From NCBI GenBank assembly GCA_027024625.1, contig JALVRY010000243.1, forward strand, positions 1 to 5,055: a stretch of 5,055 nucleotides of DNA, given 5' to 3'. Made by a program: the position numbers and the translations under genes. Under the pieces are notes generated by a model. The model ran no database searches and was not told the DNA's origin. It saw only the letters and a program-made list of their open reading frames with translations. The first letter of the stretch is position 1. Every line of letters starts with the position of its first letter. Shown here in pieces: positions 1 to 5,055 of the stretch. Source of the DNA: Thiotrichaceae bacterium. GTDB taxonomy: Bacteria > Pseudomonadota > Gammaproteobacteria > Thiotrichales > Thiotrichaceae.

Positions 1-21
1 CTGCTAACCTCCCCACAATGA
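1..21 (+). CDS. 3' end of an upstream gene (partial; possibly rdgB)
   Basis: Reading from base 1 gives six sense codons (LLTSPQ) and then TGA at 19-21. This stop overlaps the hemW start as ATGA (18-21), a classic coupled junction. In many gammaproteobacteria the gene directly before hemW is rdgB (non-canonical purine NTP pyrophosphatase), so that is the best guess. Six residues cannot identify a family, and the identity rests on known gene order only. The lack of any Shine-Dalgarno before hemW supports a translated upstream frame. Confidence 0.4.
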   Translation: MLTSPQ

Positions 22-1166
22 ATCCCATCCCTCTAAGCCTCTACATCCATTTCCCTTGGTGCATCCAAAAATGTCCGTATTGTGATTTTAATTCGCATGA
101 AGTGCAGGGTGATTTGCCTGAGAAGCGGTATATTCAAGCCCTAATTGCTGATCTAGAAACAGAGTTGCCGCATATTTGGGGGCGGCGTTTGGAATCTATT
201 TTTATTGGTGGGGGGACGCCTAGTTTAATTTCAGCGGAGGGGATGGATACTCTATTATCCGCTTTGCGAAGTATGTTACCTGTTCGCCCTGAAATGGAAA
301 TTACCTTAGAAGCCAACCCTGGGACTTTTGAGCAGCAGCGATTCAAACAGTATCGTGATATTGGGATCAATCGTTTATCTATCGGTATTCAGAGTTTCCA
401 CCAAGACCATCTTAAAAATTTAGGTCGAATCCATAATGAAAAAGAAGCCCTGCGGGCAGCAGAAATCGCCAAGCAAGCAGGCTTTGATAATTTTAATTTG
501 GATTTAATGTTTGGTTTGCCAGAACAATCTCAACAACAAGCTTTGGATGATTTACAGCAAGCCATTGACTGTAATCCCACACATATTTCTTGGTATCAAC
601 TGACTATAGAGCCAAATACATTCTTTCATCATCAGCCTCCAAGTTTGCCAGATGATGATGCTATTGCGGATATACATGACGCAGGAATCCAACGATTACA
701 CCATGCAGGATATGATCAATATGAGGTATCCGCCTATGCCAAGCAAGGTCGTCAGTGTAAACATAATCGAAACTATTGGGAATTTGGGGATTATGTGGCG
801 ATAGGCGCAGGTGCTCACGGTAAAATCACTAATCAGCGGCAAGCTAGCATTGAGCGTTATTTTAAATACAAGCAACCCAAGCAATATATGGAGGCCTGTG
901 ACCAGCGAAAGCCACGTTCCCAAACGAGTAGTTTGAAGGCTGAGGACTTAGGTTTTGAATTTATGTTAAATGCCTTACGCTTAAAGCAAGGTGTGGGTTT
1001 ATCCTTGTTTGAAGAACGCACGGGCTTATCCAATACAATAATAAAAGATGACATCAAACGAGCCGTAGATAAGGGCTTGCTACTTGATTGCAATGGGCGT
1101 TTACAAACAACAAAGCTAGGCTGGCAATTCTTGAATGAAACAATTCGCTTATTTTTGCCGAATTAA
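18..1166 (+). CDS. hemW: HemW, radical SAM heme chaperone
   Basis: This 382-residue protein has the normal HemW length. The radical-SAM cluster motif is C15-x3-C19-x2-C22, in the context CPYCDFNSH. That context marks HemW and separates it from the coproporphyrinogen dehydrogenase HemN, which has a further cysteine directly after the motif. Other family blocks are GGGTPS (64-69), EANPGT (98-103), NRLSIGIQSF (118-127), LGRIHN (135-140), LDLMFGLP (161-168), HNRNYW (249-254) and GAGAHG (263-268). The C-terminal HemW domain starts near LGFEFMLNALRL (about 311-322). In characterised members HemW binds heme and a 4Fe-4S cluster and delivers heme to membrane respiratory proteins; it lacks coproporphyrinogen oxidase activity despite many database names. 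It acts in the cytoplasm or at the inner membrane. The start at 18 fits family N-termini (PLSLYIHFPWC). No Shine-Dalgarno precedes it, and the ATGA overlap suggests coupling. The 3' end overlaps a minus-strand ORF by 18 bases. Confidence 0.96.
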   Translation: MNPIPLSLYIHFPWCIQKCPYCDFNSHEVQGDLPEKRYIQALIADLETELPHIWGRRLESIFIGGGTPSLISAEGMDTLLSALRSMLPVRPEMEITLEANPGTFEQQRFKQYRDIGINRLSIGIQSFHQDHLKNLGRIHNEKEALRAAEIAKQAGFDNFNLDLMFGLPEQSQQQALDDLQQAIDCNPTHISWYQLTIEPNTFFHHQPPSLPDDDAIADIHDAGIQRLHHAGYDQYEVSAYAKQGRQCKHNRNYWEFGDYVAIGAGAHGKITNQRQASIERYFKYKQPKQYMEACDQRKPRSQTSSLKAEDLGFEFMLNALRLKQGVGLSLFEERTGLSNTIIKDDIKRAVDKGLLLDCNGRLQTTKLGWQFLNETIRLFLPN

Positions 1167-1370
1167 TCCATCAGTCGAATTTTGATCAGAAATAAGTTTC
1201 CCGAACTGGAATATGACATAGCATAACACCCAGTAGAAGAGAGGGAGCGTCCAGTTAATTTGACTCCATGTCATGTGATTGCCGACAACTTGAGCGGCTA
1301 ATTCGAAACCACTGAAAAATAGTAGGATAGAAATAGCAGTCCATTGGACAACAGTAATAAAATCATTCAT
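1149..1370 (-). CDS. Small hypothetical two-helix membrane protein
   Basis: I do not recognise this 73-residue protein. It has two hydrophobic stretches, about residues 4-29 and 42-60, separated by a polar loop containing NHMTWSQINW. Its C-terminal tail is hydrophilic (about 61-73). It is rich in Trp and Phe, as expected of a small inner-membrane protein. The TAA stop (1151-1149) lies inside the end of hemW, so the two genes converge with an 18-base overlap. The start at 1370 has only a weak purine stretch before it (AATAAGA). Three things favour a real gene: it fills an otherwise empty gap of about 300 bases, its codon choice resembles the neighbours, and a perfect TTGACA hexamer sits upstream on the same strand. 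Against it: it is short, has a poor ribosome site, and matches no family I know. It could be a spurious ORF. Confidence 0.55.
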   Translation of the reverse strand: MNDFITVVQWTAISILLFFSGFELAAQVVGNHMTWSQINWTLPLFYWVLCYVIFQFGKLISDQNSTDGLIRQK

Positions 1371-1406
1371 TCTTATTTCGCTTTAAATTATTTTTAGTAT
1401 TAACGG

Positions 1407-1433
1407 TAAGTTATTATCGATAAAATTAACTTA
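1407..1433. repeat. Inverted repeats in the divergent spacer, possible operator
   Basis: TAAGTTA (1407-1413) and TAACTTA (1427-1433) form a 7-base inverted repeat separated by 13 bases. Within it lies the perfect 10-base palindrome TTATCGATAA (1414-1423). The two symmetries have slightly different centres. The element sits between the starts of the minus-strand ORF and ibaG, overlapping the candidate minus-strand -10. It has no T-tract and is very AT-rich, so it is a better candidate for a protein-binding site than for a terminator. No known regulator motif is recognised. Confidence 0.4.
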
Positions 1434-1451
1434 TGAGTTGATATTTGTCAA
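1423..1451 (-). promoter_or_regulatory. Possible sigma-70 promoter for the minus-strand membrane ORF
   Basis: On the minus strand a perfect TTGACA -35 hexamer (plus positions 1451-1446) is followed after 17 bases by TAATTT (1428-1423). The -10 matches the consensus at only three of six positions. Transcription would begin near 1416, leaving a leader of about 45 bases before the start at 1370. The -35 match and the spacing are good, but the -10 is weak and the region is AT-rich, so a chance match is possible. Confidence 0.35.
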
Positions 1452-1465
1452 TTTAGGATTACAGA

Positions 1466-1708
1466 ATGAGTATAAATGACGCAATGATAGAAGAACGAAT
1501 CAAGACTAACATCCCCGATGCGGAGATTATTCTTGATGGTGAAGGTTGTAGCTATAAAGCGACCATCATTAGTGAGATGTTTGATGGCATGTCACCTGTT
1601 AAAAAGCATCAAGCCGTGTATGCAACGGTTAATGATTTAATTGAATCAGGTGAGTTACATGCCTTGACGATTAAAACCTTCACACCAGCACAATGGAAAG
1701 ATCAGTAA
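1466..1708 (+). CDS. ibaG: BolA family protein, IbaG type
   Basis: This 80-residue protein is a single BolA domain. Its core, EMFDGMSPVKKHQAVY (about 37-52), and its end, HALTIKTFTPAQW (65-77), closely match E. coli IbaG (YrbA), which reads ELFDGMSRVKKQQTVY and HAVSIKAYTPAEW; this is recalled, not computed. The invariant BolA histidine is His65. The variable loop reads GEGCSY with Cys28, resembling the Cys-type loop of BolA2-like proteins, where the loop residue and the C-terminal His help bind a 2Fe-2S cluster shared with a monothiol glutaredoxin. IbaG proteins are cytoplasmic and linked to iron-sulfur handling and acid stress. The start at 1466 is supported by AGGA at 1455-1458, seven bases upstream. 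In many gammaproteobacteria ibaG sits with mla and murA genes; here it stands between a divergent ORF and the LOG gene. Confidence 0.9.
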   Translation: MSINDAMIEERIKTNIPDAEIILDGEGCSYKATIISEMFDGMSPVKKHQAVYATVNDLIESGELHALTIKTFTPAQWKDQ

Positions 1709-1786
1709 GAAACGAAAGGGGATGAACTGAAGGTTATTCCCTAAATAACGAGAGATTTTGTGTGAAAAGTTAACGAATAAAAATAA

Positions 1787-1797
1787 AAGGAGGAAGG
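1787..1797 (+). promoter_or_regulatory. Strong ribosome binding site that fixes the LOG gene start
   Basis: AAGGAGGAAGG contains a full AAGGAGG match (1787-1793), nine bases before ATG at 1803. It is the strongest Shine-Dalgarno in the window. The open frame continues upstream to a TTG at 1758, but that start would put this site inside the coding region. The site therefore decides for 1803 and suggests that the LOG gene is translated independently of ibaG. Confidence 0.85.
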
Positions 1798-1802
1798 AAA
1801 TA

Positions 1803-2534
1803 ATGAATAAAATACAACGATCAAAACATCCTGCCATGCAACCGATTGATGACAGTGAGCTAGTGCGTGAGAGCTGGAAAGTTTTCCAAATTATGGGAGA
1901 GTTTGTCGAAGGTTTCGAGCGTTTAGCTAGAGTGAGACCGTCGGTGAGTATTTTTGGCTCGGCGAGAACTGATAAAAAACATCCGCAGTATAAATTAGCG
2001 GAGGAAATTGCTCATAAGTTATCAGATGAAGGTTTTTCCGTTATTAGCGGTGGTGGTCCTGGCATCATGGAGGCAGCGAATAAAGGAGCACAGCAAGGAA
2101 AATCACCCAGCATTGGTGTAAATATTCAGCTACCCCATGAGCAACGCTCAAATGACTATCAAGACATTTCTATTTTCTTCCGTCACTTTTTCTCACGCAA
2201 AGTCATGTTTGTAAAATATGCCTGTGCCTATGTCGTGATGCCGGGTGGCTTTGGAACATTGGATGAACTAGCAGAGATTTTGACATTGGTACAAACGGGA
2301 AAAACCCGTAGAATCCCCATCATTTTAGTGCATTCACCTTTTTGGAATGGTTTGCTGGATTGGTTCAGGCAAACGCTAGCCGTAGAGGGTACAATTTCGC
2401 CAAATGATTTAGATTTGATGACCGTTGCTGACGACGCTGACGATGTTGTTGATCTCATTGTAAAATATTATGAAGAAAACAAAGAAAATGCCACACCTTC
2501 AGATGAAGAACGTGCAAAATTTATGGAGATATAG
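1803..2534 (+). CDS. LOG family protein (nucleoside 5'-monophosphate phosphoribohydrolase, TIGR00730 type)
   Basis: The product is 243 residues from the ATG at 1803. It has the Rossmann-like LOG fold signatures in order: SIFGSAR (49-55), GGGPGIMEAANKGA (83-96), SRK (131-133) and PGGFGTLDE (147-155). The last is the PGGxGTxxE motif. By family knowledge Arg132 and Glu155 are the likely catalytic residues. Members hydrolyse the N-glycosidic bond of nucleoside monophosphates, giving a base and ribose 5-phosphate. Some release active cytokinins, hence the name 'Lonely guy', and older databases misname them lysine decarboxylases. The roughly 45-residue N-terminal extension (ESWKVFQIMGEFVEGFERL) is typical of the longer bacterial subgroup. 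The protein is much shorter than E. coli PpnN (about 454 residues), so it is not that enzyme. The substrate cannot be read from the sequence. It is likely cytoplasmic. The charged C-terminal tail (about 224-243) looks flexible. The gene ends one base before the lipoprotein start and heads the five-gene block. Confidence 0.9.
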   Translation: MNKIQRSKHPAMQPIDDSELVRESWKVFQIMGEFVEGFERLARVRPSVSIFGSARTDKKHPQYKLAEEIAHKLSDEGFSVISGGGPGIMEAANKGAQQGKSPSIGVNIQLPHEQRSNDYQDISIFFRHFFSRKVMFVKYACAYVVMPGGFGTLDELAEILTLVQTGKTRRIPIILVHSPFWNGLLDWFRQTLAVEGTISPNDLDLMTVADDADDVVDLIVKYYEENKENATPSDEERAKFMEI

Positions 2535-2535
2535 A

Positions 2536-2856
2536 ATGACAGGCAAACAAAAAACAATGCTAGCGACTTCAGCAATGACTATCGCACTTTTAGCAGGCTG
2601 TTCAAGTAATACAACGACTGAAGAGGCGGTTCAACAAAACAACCGAATGAAGCCAGAAATCATAAAAAATGAAGGTAAATATGGCACAATCCGTGAGGAA
2701 CGTGTACGCGCCATGAGCTCGGAAGCTCGTTATATCCCGAATGGTAGCAAAGAAGGTTATGCCTTAATTGACCCAACACTAGCAGACTCAAAAGAAAATG
2801 CTCACCGTGATGTAGATCAGCCCGTTATTGCTAGTTTCACAATAGGACGCTGGTAG
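2536..2856 (+). CDS. Small lipoprotein, possibly a diverged DUF2782 protein
   Basis: The product is 106 residues. It begins with a lipoprotein signal peptide: charged MTGKQK, a hydrophobic stretch (about 8-20) and lipobox LLAGC with Cys22 as the predicted lipidated residue. Ser follows at +2, which favours outer-membrane sorting. After a short Thr/Glu linker comes a domain of about 68 residues (39-106) ending in FTIGRW. Its pattern of Pro-Glu-Ile, TI-x-E, a central P-x-G-x3-Gly-Tyr and a terminal aromatic strand ending in Trp recalls DUF2782. That family of small exported proteins is encoded beside polA and thrB in pseudomonads. The match is from memory and weak, but the adjacent thrB supports it. 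The function is unknown. The start at 2536 is chosen because GGAG (2525-2528) lies seven bases upstream and the signal peptide begins there. The in-frame ATG at 2470 lies inside the LOG gene and would add a 22-residue polar extension before the signal peptide. Confidence 0.85.
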   Translation: MTGKQKTMLATSAMTIALLAGCSSNTTTEEAVQQNNRMKPEIIKNEGKYGTIREERVRAMSSEARYIPNGSKEGYALIDPTLADSKENAHRDVDQPVIASFTIGRW

Positions 2857-2859
2857 GCC

Positions 2860-3861
2860 ATGTCAGTTTATACCCCTGTTTCAGACGCAGAACTCAATGC
2901 ATTTTTAACCCAATATGACATTGGCGAGCGAGTTTCCCACACGGGAATATCTGCGGGTATTGAAAATACCAACTACTTTATTGATACCACTCAAGGTCGC
3001 TATATATTGACCTTGTTTGAACATCATACTGCAGATGAGTTGGAATATTTTCTAGATTTGATGGCAGTTTTGGCAGATAAAAATGTGCCAACCGCCAAGC
3101 CAATCAAACAAAAACAGGGGAATATACTTTCGATCCTAAACGGCAAACCTGCTGCAATAGTAACTTGCCTAAAAGGCTCGACCTTAGATAAGAAAGAGCC
3201 AAACTTTGCACAGTGTGAAGCTATTGGTAAGGCGTTAGCAAGTATGCACCTAGCAGGCAAAAACTTCCCACATCAACGTGATCCTGATCGTGGTGCGCTC
3301 TGGCGAACAAGAGCAGGAAAAGAGCTATTGGATCAGAACGAACTTGATGCGGATGATAAGCAGTTATTAATCCAAGAGTTAAAATATCAAGCCAATGTTG
3401 ATTTTGATAGCTTGCCGAGTGGCGTAATCCATGCGGATTTATTTCGTGATAATGCTATGTTCGATGGCGATACACTAAGCGGTATCATTGATCTATATTA
3501 CGCCTGCAATGATGCCTTTTTATTCGATATGGCAGTAGTGGTGAATGATTGGTGCTATCGAGCAGATGGCAGTATCAATGAACAAAAGCTTTTAATCTTT
3601 TTGAATGCTTACCACCAAGTTCGTCCTCTAGAGGAAAATGAGCAAATACTTTGGTTTGCCATGCTAAAAGCCGCAGCCTTGCGTTTTTGGCTGTCACGTT
3701 TAAAAGATAAATTAACTCCCCGCGAAGGTGAGTTAACGCAAGTCAAAGATCCTAAAGAATTCAAAGCAAAGTTAAATGTCTTGAATCAATCACAAGCCTT
3801 AATTGAATCCTGCTGGGTTGAGCGTTTTGATTATGATGAAAAGAGGGTAAGCAATGGCTGA
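2860..3861 (+). CDS. thrB: Homoserine kinase, APH-fold (type II ThrB)
   Basis: This 333-residue protein phosphorylates L-homoserine with ATP, the step before threonine synthase in threonine synthesis. It belongs to the aminoglycoside-phosphotransferase-fold homoserine kinases of Pseudomonas type, not the GHMP-fold ThrB of E. coli. Evidence: the N-terminal block SHTGISAGIENTNYFI (26-41), YILTLFE (48-54), the catalytic loop HADLFRDN (191-198) with Asp193 as the expected base, IIDLYYACND (209-218) with Asp211 as the expected metal ligand, and VVNDWCYR (227-234). PREGELTQVKDP (287-298) is another family block. It is slightly longer than the usual 316 or so residues, mostly through its C-terminal tail. 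It follows the lipoprotein after three bases. The ribosome site is poor (AGGA at 2844-2847, 12 bases off), which suggests coupling. It overlaps the next gene by eight bases. No other thr genes are visible here. Confidence 0.94.
   Translation: MSVYTPVSDAELNAFLTQYDIGERVSHTGISAGIENTNYFIDTTQGRYILTLFEHHTADELEYFLDLMAVLADKNVPTAKPIKQKQGNILSILNGKPAAIVTCLKGSTLDKKEPNFAQCEAIGKALASMHLAGKNFPHQRDPDRGALWRTRAGKELLDQNELDADDKQLLIQELKYQANVDFDSLPSGVIHADLFRDNAMFDGDTLSGIIDLYYACNDAFLFDMAVVVNDWCYRADGSINEQKLLIFLNAYHQVRPLEENEQILWFAMLKAAALRFWLSRLKDKLTPREGELTQVKDPKEFKAKLNVLNQSQALIESCWVERFDYDEKRVSNG
3712..3736 (+). repeat. Stem-loop sequence inside thrB
   Basis: TTAACTC (3712-3718) is the exact reverse complement of GAGTTAA (3730-3736). 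CC (3719-3720) can also pair with GG (3727-3728) across a one-base bulge (T3729), leaving the six-base loop CGCGAA. No T-run follows, so it is not a classical terminator. The segment encodes the conserved LTPREGEL part of ThrB, so protein constraint may explain part of it. Confidence 0.5.
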
Positions 3862-4084
3862 TGTAACCATAGATGCCCGCCGCCTACTTTGCCCTATGCC
3901 AGTGATACGTGTGCAAGAAAAAATTGAAGAATTAGCCAATGGTGATCGAATAACCGCAATCTGCACTGACCCCGGTGTTATGCATGATATTCCTGCATGG
4001 GTGCGGGTGCATGGACATAAAATTTTGTCATCGGAAGAAAAAGACAAGGAATATATAATTAATATTGAAGTGGCACACAGCTAA
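3854..4084 (+). CDS. TusA/SirA-family sulfur carrier protein
   Basis: This 76-residue protein has the single-domain length of the family. It has the signature DARRLLCPMPVIRV (7-20) with the expected persulfide-carrying Cys13, followed by CTDPGVMHDIPAW (37-49) and the HGHKIL strand (53-58). Family members receive persulfide sulfur from a cysteine desulfurase or a rhodanese and pass it on. E. coli TusA feeds tRNA 2-thiouridine synthesis and molybdopterin supply, while other members work in sulfur oxidation. The CPMP motif and the DIPAW block resemble the TusA-like proteins common in gammaproteobacteria more than E. coli TusA (CPEP), so the exact partner is uncertain and no symbol is given. Cys37 is a second cysteine. 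The start lies within thrB: ATGGCTGA is shared over eight bases (3854-3861). A good ribosome site (AGAGGG, 3842-3847) lies six bases upstream. The stop overlaps the next start as TAATG. Confidence 0.92.
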   Translation: MADVTIDARRLLCPMPVIRVQEKIEELANGDRITAICTDPGVMHDIPAWVRVHGHKILSSEEKDKEYIINIEVAHS

Positions 4085-5055
4085 TGGAAGCTAAGAAATT
4101 AAGTAAACAAGAGCGTTATGAAGTCACAAGAAAAGTGACATTAGTTGGTGTGCTTACCAATATCATGTTGGCGGTTGCTCAGTTATTGGGCGGCTTGTTT
4201 GCTCATTCTCAAGCACTGATTGCAGATGGAATTCATACCTTATCTGATCTTGCTAGCGATCTTATTGTTCTGATTGCTGCAAAAGTAGCAAGTAAAGAAG
4301 CCGATGAAGATCACCCTTACGGACATGGTCGATTCGAGACACTGGGTACAGTCATTTTAGGTTTGATTCTATCAGGTGTGGCGATTGGAATCGTTACAGG
4401 TGCAATTGATCGCCTATTCTTTTCAACCGTCAATAAACTACCTGATAGCATCGCACTTGTTTTTGCAGCTTTGGCTGTTGTTAGCAAAGAAGGTTTGTAC
4501 CAATACACGGTGATAAAAGCCAAAGAAATAAACTCAGACCTTCTAAGAGCCAACGCATGGCATCACCGCTCCGATGCGCTTTCCTCAATTGTTGTTTTTG
4601 TTGGCATTGCGGGAGCAATATTATTTGAAGTGAAATGGCTGGACTCCCTAGCTGCAATTTTAGTGGCTGTCATGATATTCACGATGGGAATTAAGTTGGT
4701 TGTTAACAGCGTAAATGAGTTACTAGAGTCTGCAGTAGAACCGAAAAAAGTACAGCAAATTAAAGATGTTATTGAAAGCTTTGAATGTGTGGAAAGTCTG
4801 CATATGCTTCGCACCCGTATGCTAGGCGGACAAGTTTTTGCCGATGCTCATATTCAAGTGGACTCTCACATTAGCGTATCAGAAGGGCATTTAATTACAG
4901 AATGTGTACTTTCGCAGCTACATGAAAAATTTCCAGAAATGGAAGATGTCACCATTCATATCGATCCAGAAGATGATGAAACATGCAAACCCAGTGCAGA
5001 TTTAATGACGCGTCACGCATTAGAGAAAAAAGTTAACCCTATACTAGAAGAACAG
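4084..5055 (+). CDS. Cation diffusion facilitator (FieF/YiiP-like zinc or iron exporter), 3' truncated by window
   Basis: The frame from ATG 4084 stays open for 324 codons to the window end, so the C-terminus is missing. It has six predicted membrane helices (about 18-40, 43-65, 88-108, 122-140, 160-182 and 186-206) and then a cytoplasmic domain. Alignment by eye to E. coli FieF, anchored on the GHG motif, gives transport site A as His51, Asp55, His160 and Asp164 (HxxxD in both TM2 and TM5). Site B is Asp74, His77 and His81 (in DEDHPYGHG). The C-terminal dimer-site residues His240, His256, His269, His292 and Asp294 are all kept. Such proteins export Zn2+, Fe2+ or similar ions from the cytoplasm in exchange for protons. 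FieF has Asp at the His51 position; HxxxD is the pattern of Zn-selective members. The protein already exceeds FieF (300 residues), with an extra tail after HIDP (292-295). The start shares one base with the preceding stop (TAATG) and lacks a clear ribosome site, so coupling is likely. Confidence 0.93.
   Translation, partial: MEAKKLSKQERYEVTRKVTLVGVLTNIMLAVAQLLGGLFAHSQALIADGIHTLSDLASDLIVLIAAKVASKEADEDHPYGHGRFETLGTVILGLILSGVAIGIVTGAIDRLFFSTVNKLPDSIALVFAALAVVSKEGLYQYTVIKAKEINSDLLRANAWHHRSDALSSIVVFVGIAGAILFEVKWLDSLAAILVAVMIFTMGIKLVVNSVNELLESAVEPKKVQQIKDVIESFECVESLHMLRTRMLGGQVFADAHIQVDSHISVSEGHLITECVLSQLHEKFPEMEDVTIHIDPEDDETCKPSADLMTRHALEKKVNPILEEQ

Noticed and set aside
134..1093. Minus-strand open frames inside hemW (134-370, 696-923, 857-1093)
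   Set aside because: They lie fully opposite a strongly conserved gene, show no domain or signal, and are shadows of the hemW reading frame.
18..1166. HemN-type oxygen-independent coproporphyrinogen III dehydrogenase
   Set aside because: The extra cysteine that follows the cluster motif in HemN is absent (CPYCDFNSH instead), and the length matches HemW, not the roughly 450-residue HemN.
1438..1443. Plus-strand TTGATA as -35 of an ibaG promoter
   Set aside because: A -10 at normal spacing would fall near 1461, at the start codon, where the bases (ACAGAA) do not fit. TAAAAT at 1421-1426 is a better -10 but has no acceptable -35. The ibaG promoter remains unassigned.
1733..1749. GTTATT/AATAAC hairpin after ibaG as a rho-independent terminator
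   Set aside because: The stem is six bases with a single GC pair, and the following sequence (GAGAGATTTTGTG) has no proper T-tract. Read-through from ibaG into the LOG gene stays possible.
1758..1802. TTG-initiated N-terminal extension of the LOG gene by 15 residues
   Set aside because: The extension contains the strong AAGGAGG site itself, and ATG 1803 has ideal spacing from it. The added residues are lysine-rich low-complexity sequence.
2470..2535. Upstream ATG 2470 as start of the lipoprotein gene
   Set aside because: It lies inside the LOG gene and adds a polar extension before a complete lipoprotein signal peptide. ATG 2536 has GGAG seven bases upstream.
4317..4814. Minus-strand open frames opposite the CDF gene (4317-4553, 4563-4814)
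   Set aside because: They are antisense to clear transporter motifs, lack ribosome sites, and their Ser/Thr/Ile-rich products look like reverse translations of a membrane protein.

Overview
This window looks like core chromosome of a moderately AT-rich gammaproteobacterium. The protein families point that way: HemW, an IbaG-type BolA protein, homoserine kinase of the APH-fold (type II) kind, and a TusA-family sulfur carrier followed directly by a cation diffusion facilitator. I cannot place it to genus. I see no mobile element, CRISPR array, rRNA or tRNA.

Layout. Bases 1-21 are probably the last codons of an upstream gene whose stop overlaps the hemW start as ATGA. hemW (18-1166) encodes the radical-SAM heme chaperone. 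On the opposite strand, 1370-1149, is a small unrecognised two-helix membrane protein whose 3' end overlaps the end of hemW by 18 bases. Between it and ibaG (1466-1708) lies a 95-base divergent AT-rich spacer. It holds a perfect minus-strand -35 hexamer and two overlapping inverted repeats. The 94-base gap after ibaG ends in an unusually strong Shine-Dalgarno sequence. That begins a five-gene block on the + strand packed almost without gaps: LOG-family nucleotide phosphoribohydrolase (1803-2534), small lipoprotein (2536-2856), thrB (2860-3861), TusA-family protein (3854-4084) and a cation diffusion facilitator (4084 to beyond 5055). Junctions are +1, +3, -8 and -1 bases, so co-transcription and translational coupling are likely.

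Functions. The products cover housekeeping tasks: heme handling (HemW), iron-sulfur/thiol biology (IbaG), nucleotide monophosphate turnover (LOG), threonine synthesis (ThrB), sulfur transfer (TusA family) and divalent-metal export (CDF). Nothing in the sequence shows them acting as one pathway. A loose theme is iron, sulfur and metal homeostasis around a threonine-biosynthesis gene.

Most worth a second look are the lipoprotein, which resembles a diverged DUF2782 protein beside thrB; the minus-strand membrane ORF; the divergent spacer; and the metal-site residues of the CDF transporter. I do not see convincing evidence for a new multi-gene system here.
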